8,472 bases of DNA from Acidobacterium sp. (lineage in GTDB: Bacteria; Acidobacteriota; Terriglobia; Terriglobales; Acidobacteriaceae): the NCBI GenBank assembly GCA_003152595.1, contig PMAM01000065.1:1-8472 (forward strand), in the 5' to 3' direction. Positions 5,947 through 8,472 of this stretch are shown here, one piece after another; the first letter of the stretch is position 1; every line of letters starts with the position of its first letter. Below the pieces are notes generated by a model that made no database searches, was not told where the DNA came from, and was given only the letters and a program-made list of their open reading frames with translations. Both the position numbers and the translations under genes were made by a program.

Positions 5947-6525
5947 TTATGCGACGGCTTTGATTTCGCCGGGCGTCGTCACCTCGACGAGTTCATCGAA
6001 GAGCGAGCGGTACTCGATCATCGCGGTTCGCAGGTCTTCCGTACTGACTTCGTCTCGACCCAGGGGCACCGCCACGGCGTGTGCAGAGCGGTAGCATTCC
6101 ACCAGGCGCGGATGGTTGACGGAAATATCCGCGGCACGCTGTTCGAAGTTGGCTACGGGATAGCCGCGCGCCTGCAGAACCGAAGACACCAAATCATCGG
6201 CCTCAGTGACAGAGCCTTTTGGGTGATCGACGAAGCGGGATTGTAGCGCATGCCACTCCGCTGTAAAGCGCTCCCGGTCCGCGGCGCTGAGCTCGCGGAT
6301 GTTCAGGTTCTCCATCCGTGTCTCGCGATCCGCCAGCTGGGCTTCGGCCTTGCTTTCGGACCCATGCGTGAGCACGGCCCGGTCGTATTCGGACCCGAAG
6401 CGAGCGCGCAGGCCTGCAGTGGTTTTTCTGCGTTTTCTCAGGTACAGCACCAGCGCAACGAGCATGATCAGGACGATTGCAGTCGCGCCCACGATCAGCC
6501 GGTGATTCGTCAGTTCAGGAATCAT
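5947..6525 (-). CDS. Conserved single-pass membrane protein of unknown function
   Basis: A 192-residue protein with one N-terminal transmembrane helix (IVGATAIVLIMLVALVLYL, about 11-29) followed at once by RKRRK, so the rest should lie in the cytoplasm. The soluble part is rich in charge and recognisable as a recurring bacterial family: RFGSEYDRAV, then LNIRELSAADRERFTAEW, QSRFVDHPKGSVTEADDLV, and RGYPVANFEQRAADISVNHP. From memory this family occurs in actinobacteria and acidobacteria without a known role. The longer frame back to 6600 was rejected because the ATG at 6525 has a strong GGAGGGTGAA ribosome-binding site directly upstream. It is the first gene of a probable two-gene operon with the 51-residue peptide, and it diverges from RR3 across 438 bp that hold two operator-like palindromes. 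Confidence 0.85.
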   Translation of the reverse strand: MIPELTNHRLIVGATAIVLIMLVALVLYLRKRRKTTAGLRARFGSEYDRAVLTHGSESKAEAQLADRETRMENLNIRELSAADRERFTAEWHALQSRFVDHPKGSVTEADDLVSSVLQARGYPVANFEQRAADISVNHPRLVECYRSAHAVAVPLGRDEVSTEDLRTAMIEYRSLFDELVEVTTPGEIKAVA

Positions 6526-6611
6526 TTCACCCTCCCGGGGGTTGGGTGCCGGCGACGGGGAGGGTCGGGTTTGAGAGGTCTCCCCGTCCGGCCAGGACAC
6601 TCAACCCAGCA

Positions 6612-6617
6612 AGTATG
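6612..6617 (-). promoter_or_regulatory. Candidate -10 element for the membrane-protein operon
   Basis: The minus strand reads CATACT, four of six TATAAT bases and nearly the same as AATACT at crpA. Its centre is 33 bp downstream of the palindrome at 6640-6655. Confidence 0.35.
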
Positions 6618-6639
6618 GAACGGGGAGGCCGCCCAAAGC

Positions 6640-6655
6640 TGATCACAAACGCTCA
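6640..6655. promoter_or_regulatory. Degenerate Crp/Fnr-like operator upstream of the membrane-protein operon
   Basis: TGATCACAAACGCTCA on the plus strand matches the perfect RR3 palindrome at 12 of 16 bases, with one intact half-site (GCTCA) and one altered (TGATC). It ends 114 bp upstream of the membrane-protein ATG. It is the weakest member of the set and could be chance. Confidence 0.4.
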
Positions 6656-6846
6656 GCTGGTCCACAAGAGAAAAGATTGTTGCGGTTGCGTGGCACACCA
6701 GGAGTTTTCAGCGTCGCAGTCGCCGAATTGGCGAAGGCCGCCAGTGATTTTTCGATCGCTCAGCGCGCGCCGGAACCAGCCGGCCGGATCCATGAACGCC
6801 GTGAGTTTGCCCCGGGAACAGCCAAATCAACAGCGTCCAGGCCGGA

Positions 6847-6861
6847 TCGGTAAATTACCGA
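6847..6861. promoter_or_regulatory. Perfect 15-bp palindrome upstream of RR3
   Basis: TCGGTAA-A-TTACCGA is an exact inverted repeat around a single central base. It lies 13 bp upstream of the RR3 operator-like site and is unrelated to it in sequence. It may be an operator for a second regulator acting on RR3. The other RR paralogs do not show a copy at the same place. Confidence 0.45.
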
Positions 6862-6874
6862 GATGGCCCTGAAC

Positions 6875-6890
6875 TGAGCAAAATTGCTCA
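6875..6890 (+). promoter_or_regulatory. Perfect Crp/Fnr-like operator upstream of RR3
   Basis: TGAGCAAAATTGCTCA is an exact 7-2-7 palindrome, and by outer half-sites TGAGC-N6-GCTCA it has the 5-6-5 spacing of Crp sites (TGTGA-N6-TCACA). It ends 73 bp upstream of the RR3 ATG. It is the best copy of a motif present at five places in the window. Confidence 0.75.
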
Positions 6891-6911
6891 GTATGCCAAA
6901 GCCCACAGGAG

Positions 6912-6917
6912 GATGAT
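6912..6917 (+). promoter_or_regulatory. Candidate -10 element for RR3
   Basis: GATGAT matches four of six TATAAT bases. Its centre lies exactly 32 bp downstream of the operator centre, as at crpA, which is the class II Crp/Fnr activation geometry. The implied start point is near 6924, giving a leader of about 40 nt. Confidence 0.42.
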
Positions 6918-6963
6918 GCACTTACCCTAAGGTCCCCACGAATGCTTCGGAGAGAGGTGAACG

Positions 6964-7626
6964 ATGTCCAATCCCAAAGCGAAAATCCTCATCGTCGACG
7001 ATGAGGCACCGATTCGCCTTAGTCTTTCGGCCATCCTGAACGAATTCAAATACAGCGTGCAAACCGCTGACGACGGCTTCTCAGCACTGGCGGAGATTCG
7101 GCGCGAGATTCCGGATGTCCTGATTTCCGATCTCCATATGCCGCAAATGTCGGGCTTCGAATTGCTGTCGGTGGTCCGTCGCCGGTTTCCCGCGATTCAG
7201 GTGATCGCGATGAGTGGCGCATATTCCTGCGACGGCGTGCCGCCAGGTGTTGCCGCCGATGCTTTCTATCAAAAGGGAACCCATCCGGGCCTCTTATTCC
7301 GTGTTGTGAAAGCAATGTCGCAATCGGAGCGGCTATCGTCGCTGCCGGATCGCCCAAACTCGATGGCGCCGATCTGGATTCCGCGCAACGGGCATGACCC
7401 TGCTGGAGAAGAGTACGTCATGGTTGCCTGCACGGAGTGCCTCAGGACCTTCCCGCAGACACTCGGCAAAGGCTTCGACGGAATCCAGCAGGCCAACTGC
7501 GTCTACTGTTCCAGCCCAATCCAGTACGCAATTGTCCAGCCGCCGGATTTGGTGTCGACGCCTGCTTTTCAACGGGCGCCCGGCACGGGATCGTCTGCTT
7601 CGGGAACATCGGATCTCTACTTCTAG
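6964..7626 (+). CDS. Response regulator RR3: receiver domain plus CxxC-CxxC tail
   Basis: A 220-residue paralog of RR1 and RR2 on the opposite strand, beginning MSNPKAKILIVDDEAPIRLS. Receiver residues are D12-D13, phosphoacceptor D56 in ISDLHMPQMSGFE, S84 in AMSG and K104 in YQKG (glycine after the lysine). The tail reads APIWIPRNGHDPAGEEYVMV, then CTECLRTFP (C156, C159) and CVYCSSPIQYAIV (C179, C182), a likely zinc ribbon. A Ser/Gly/Thr-rich extension of about 25 residues after the ribbon is unique to this copy. The ATG at 6964 follows AGAGAGGTGAACG, matching the RR2 start region. The gene diverges from the membrane-protein operon and is followed after 172 bp by the Nramp-related gene on the same strand, with no clear terminator between them. 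No kinase or effector gene is adjacent. Confidence 0.94.
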   Translation: MSNPKAKILIVDDEAPIRLSLSAILNEFKYSVQTADDGFSALAEIRREIPDVLISDLHMPQMSGFELLSVVRRRFPAIQVIAMSGAYSCDGVPPGVAADAFYQKGTHPGLLFRVVKAMSQSERLSSLPDRPNSMAPIWIPRNGHDPAGEEYVMVACTECLRTFPQTLGKGFDGIQQANCVYCSSPIQYAIVQPPDLVSTPAFQRAPGTGSSASGTSDLYF

Positions 7627-7798
7627 AGAGCGATGACAGTGGCGCCGAACGGATGCCGAATGGCCCTCCGGGCATGAGCGCGATGCGGAAATTTGGGCGG
7701 ACAGCAGCGACCACCGGACGAGTGGCACCGGTAATTCCGCAGGTCCTGCATGGACTCTGCCTGGCAACCGAGGCAGGACTCCAGCGCTCCGACTGATC

Positions 7799-8472
7799 GT
7801 GCTCAGGCTTTCGCCTTCCCGATGGACGCGACTTCTGTTGAAGTCAATTGGCCCAGGCGTAATCACGGGGGCGGCCGACGATGACCCTTCCGGGATTGCG
7901 ACTTACACGGTTGCGGGCGCGCAGTTCGGAACCAGGCTGCTGTGGACCGCGGCACTGACGTGGCCGCTGATGGCCGCGGTTCAGATGATGTGCGCGCGCA
8001 TCGGCAAGGTGACCGGGCAGGGGTTGGCCGGGAATCTGAAGGCGCGATTTCCGGCATGGCTACTGTACGTGTTCGTGACTGCTTTGCTGGTAGCCAATAC
8101 GATCAACATCGGAGCCGACCTCGCCGGCATGTCAGATGCAGCTGCCATGCTGTCGGGGGTCAATTCGCGCATCTACGTCGTGATCTTTGCACTGCTGATT
8201 TCGTGGGCCACAGTCCGGCTCCGTTACCAGCAGATCGCGAGCACGCTCAAGTGGCTGGTTCTTGTGCTTGTTGCCTACCCTGTCACTGCGTTTGTGGTGG
8301 GGGTCGATTGGCGCCAGGTGACACGCGCTACGTTCGCGCCCTCTATGCCGCACGGCAGAGATGAATGGGCGATGCTGGTGGCGATTCTCGGTACGACCAT
8401 CAGTCCGTATCTCTTTTTCTGGCAGGCCAGCGAAGAAGTGGAAGAAGAAAAAGCGGCAGGCCAGAGCACGCT
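7799..8472 (+). CDS. Nramp-related divalent metal transporter, N-terminal part (cut by window edge)
   Basis: An open frame of about 224 codons runs off the right edge. It is a polytopic inner-membrane protein of the Nramp/SLC11 type. The first helix region reads SIGPGVITGAADDDPSGIAT, the Nramp signature, but with DPSG (29-32) where classical Nramp has DPGN. Hydrophobic helices follow (LLWTAALTWPLMAAVQMM, LLYVFVTALLVANTINIGAD, IYVVIFALLISWATV, WLVLVLVAYPVTAFVV, and EWAMLVAILGTTISPYLFFW). In the sixth helix the classical metal-ligand motif MPH is replaced by ISPY (201-204), followed by an acidic EEVEEE run. These changes suggest a non-classical substrate preference, as in Nramp-related magnesium transporters. 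The start is uncertain: GTG at 7799 gives a plausible short basic N-terminus but has no strong ribosome-binding site; TTG at 7838 is an alternative. No ATG occurs in frame upstream, back to the stop at 7634. Confidence 0.88.
   Translation, partial: MLRLSPSRWTRLLLKSIGPGVITGAADDDPSGIATYTVAGAQFGTRLLWTAALTWPLMAAVQMMCARIGKVTGQGLAGNLKARFPAWLLYVFVTALLVANTINIGADLAGMSDAAAMLSGVNSRIYVVIFALLISWATVRLRYQQIASTLKWLVLVLVAYPVTAFVVGVDWRQVTRATFAPSMPHGRDEWAMLVAILGTTISPYLFFWQASEEVEEEKAAGQST

Larger units (their letters stand above)
6526..6963. other. Divergent intergenic region between the membrane-protein operon and RR3
   Basis: No gene is supported in these 438 bases; the plus-strand frame that spans much of it lacks any recognisable domain. 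It holds an operator-like site on each side (6640-6655 and 6875-6890), -10-like hexamers for both directions (6612-6617 minus, 6912-6917 plus), and a separate perfect palindrome at 6847-6861. Confidence 0.6.

Noticed and set aside
6477..6872. 131-codon plus-strand open frame between the membrane-protein gene and RR3
   Set aside because: No domain, overlaps the membrane-protein gene antisense and covers the promoter elements.
7757..7776. CTGCCT...AGGCAG stem between RR3 and the Nramp-related gene, considered as RR3 terminator
   Set aside because: Six-bp stem with an 8-base loop and no following U-run on the plus strand.

Overview
The window reads as a high-GC, Gram-negative chromosomal segment, most likely from Acidobacteriota (Terriglobia/Acidobacteriaceae type). 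This is a family-resemblance judgement made from memory: the LolD-type ATPase implies an outer membrane, and the second Crp/Fnr regulator, the small Gly-rich membrane protein and the DPSG-type Nramp protein look like the versions found in soil acidobacteria. No rRNA, tRNA, CRISPR array, insertion sequence or phage gene was seen.

Layout. Positions 1-1675 (minus strand) hold a housekeeping-like pair: the N-terminal part of ClpC, cut by the window edge, and upstream of it a LolD-like ABC ATPase without a permease partner. Positions 1979-3530 (minus strand) hold two tandem paralogous response regulators (called RR1 and RR2 here). From 3992 to 5697 (plus strand) there are two different Crp/Fnr-family regulators (CrpA and CrpB here). 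On the minus strand, 5756-6525 encodes a single-pass membrane protein followed by a 51-residue Gly-rich membrane peptide that is easily missed. Positions 6964-7626 (plus strand) hold a third paralogous response regulator (RR3), followed from about 7799 to the right edge by an Nramp-related metal transporter.

The most interesting signal is a local regulatory module. RR1, RR2 and RR3 share an unusual architecture: a receiver domain followed by a conserved tail with C-x2-C, 19 residues, C-x2-C, probably a zinc ribbon, and no recognisable DNA-binding domain. A 16-bp palindrome of Crp/Fnr-like geometry, TGAGCAAAATTGCTCA in its perfect form, or a recognisable variant, lies 66-73 bp upstream of each of the three response-regulator start codons. 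A 15/16 match lies upstream of crpA and a weaker one upstream of the membrane-protein gene. At two of the five sites a -10-like hexamer is centred exactly 32 bp downstream of the palindrome centre, and at the membrane-protein gene 33 bp downstream. That is the geometry expected of class II activation by a Crp/Fnr protein. The inferred picture is a small regulon in which CrpA (or CrpB) controls the three response regulators, the membrane-protein operon and crpA itself. The signal sensed is not known from the sequence.
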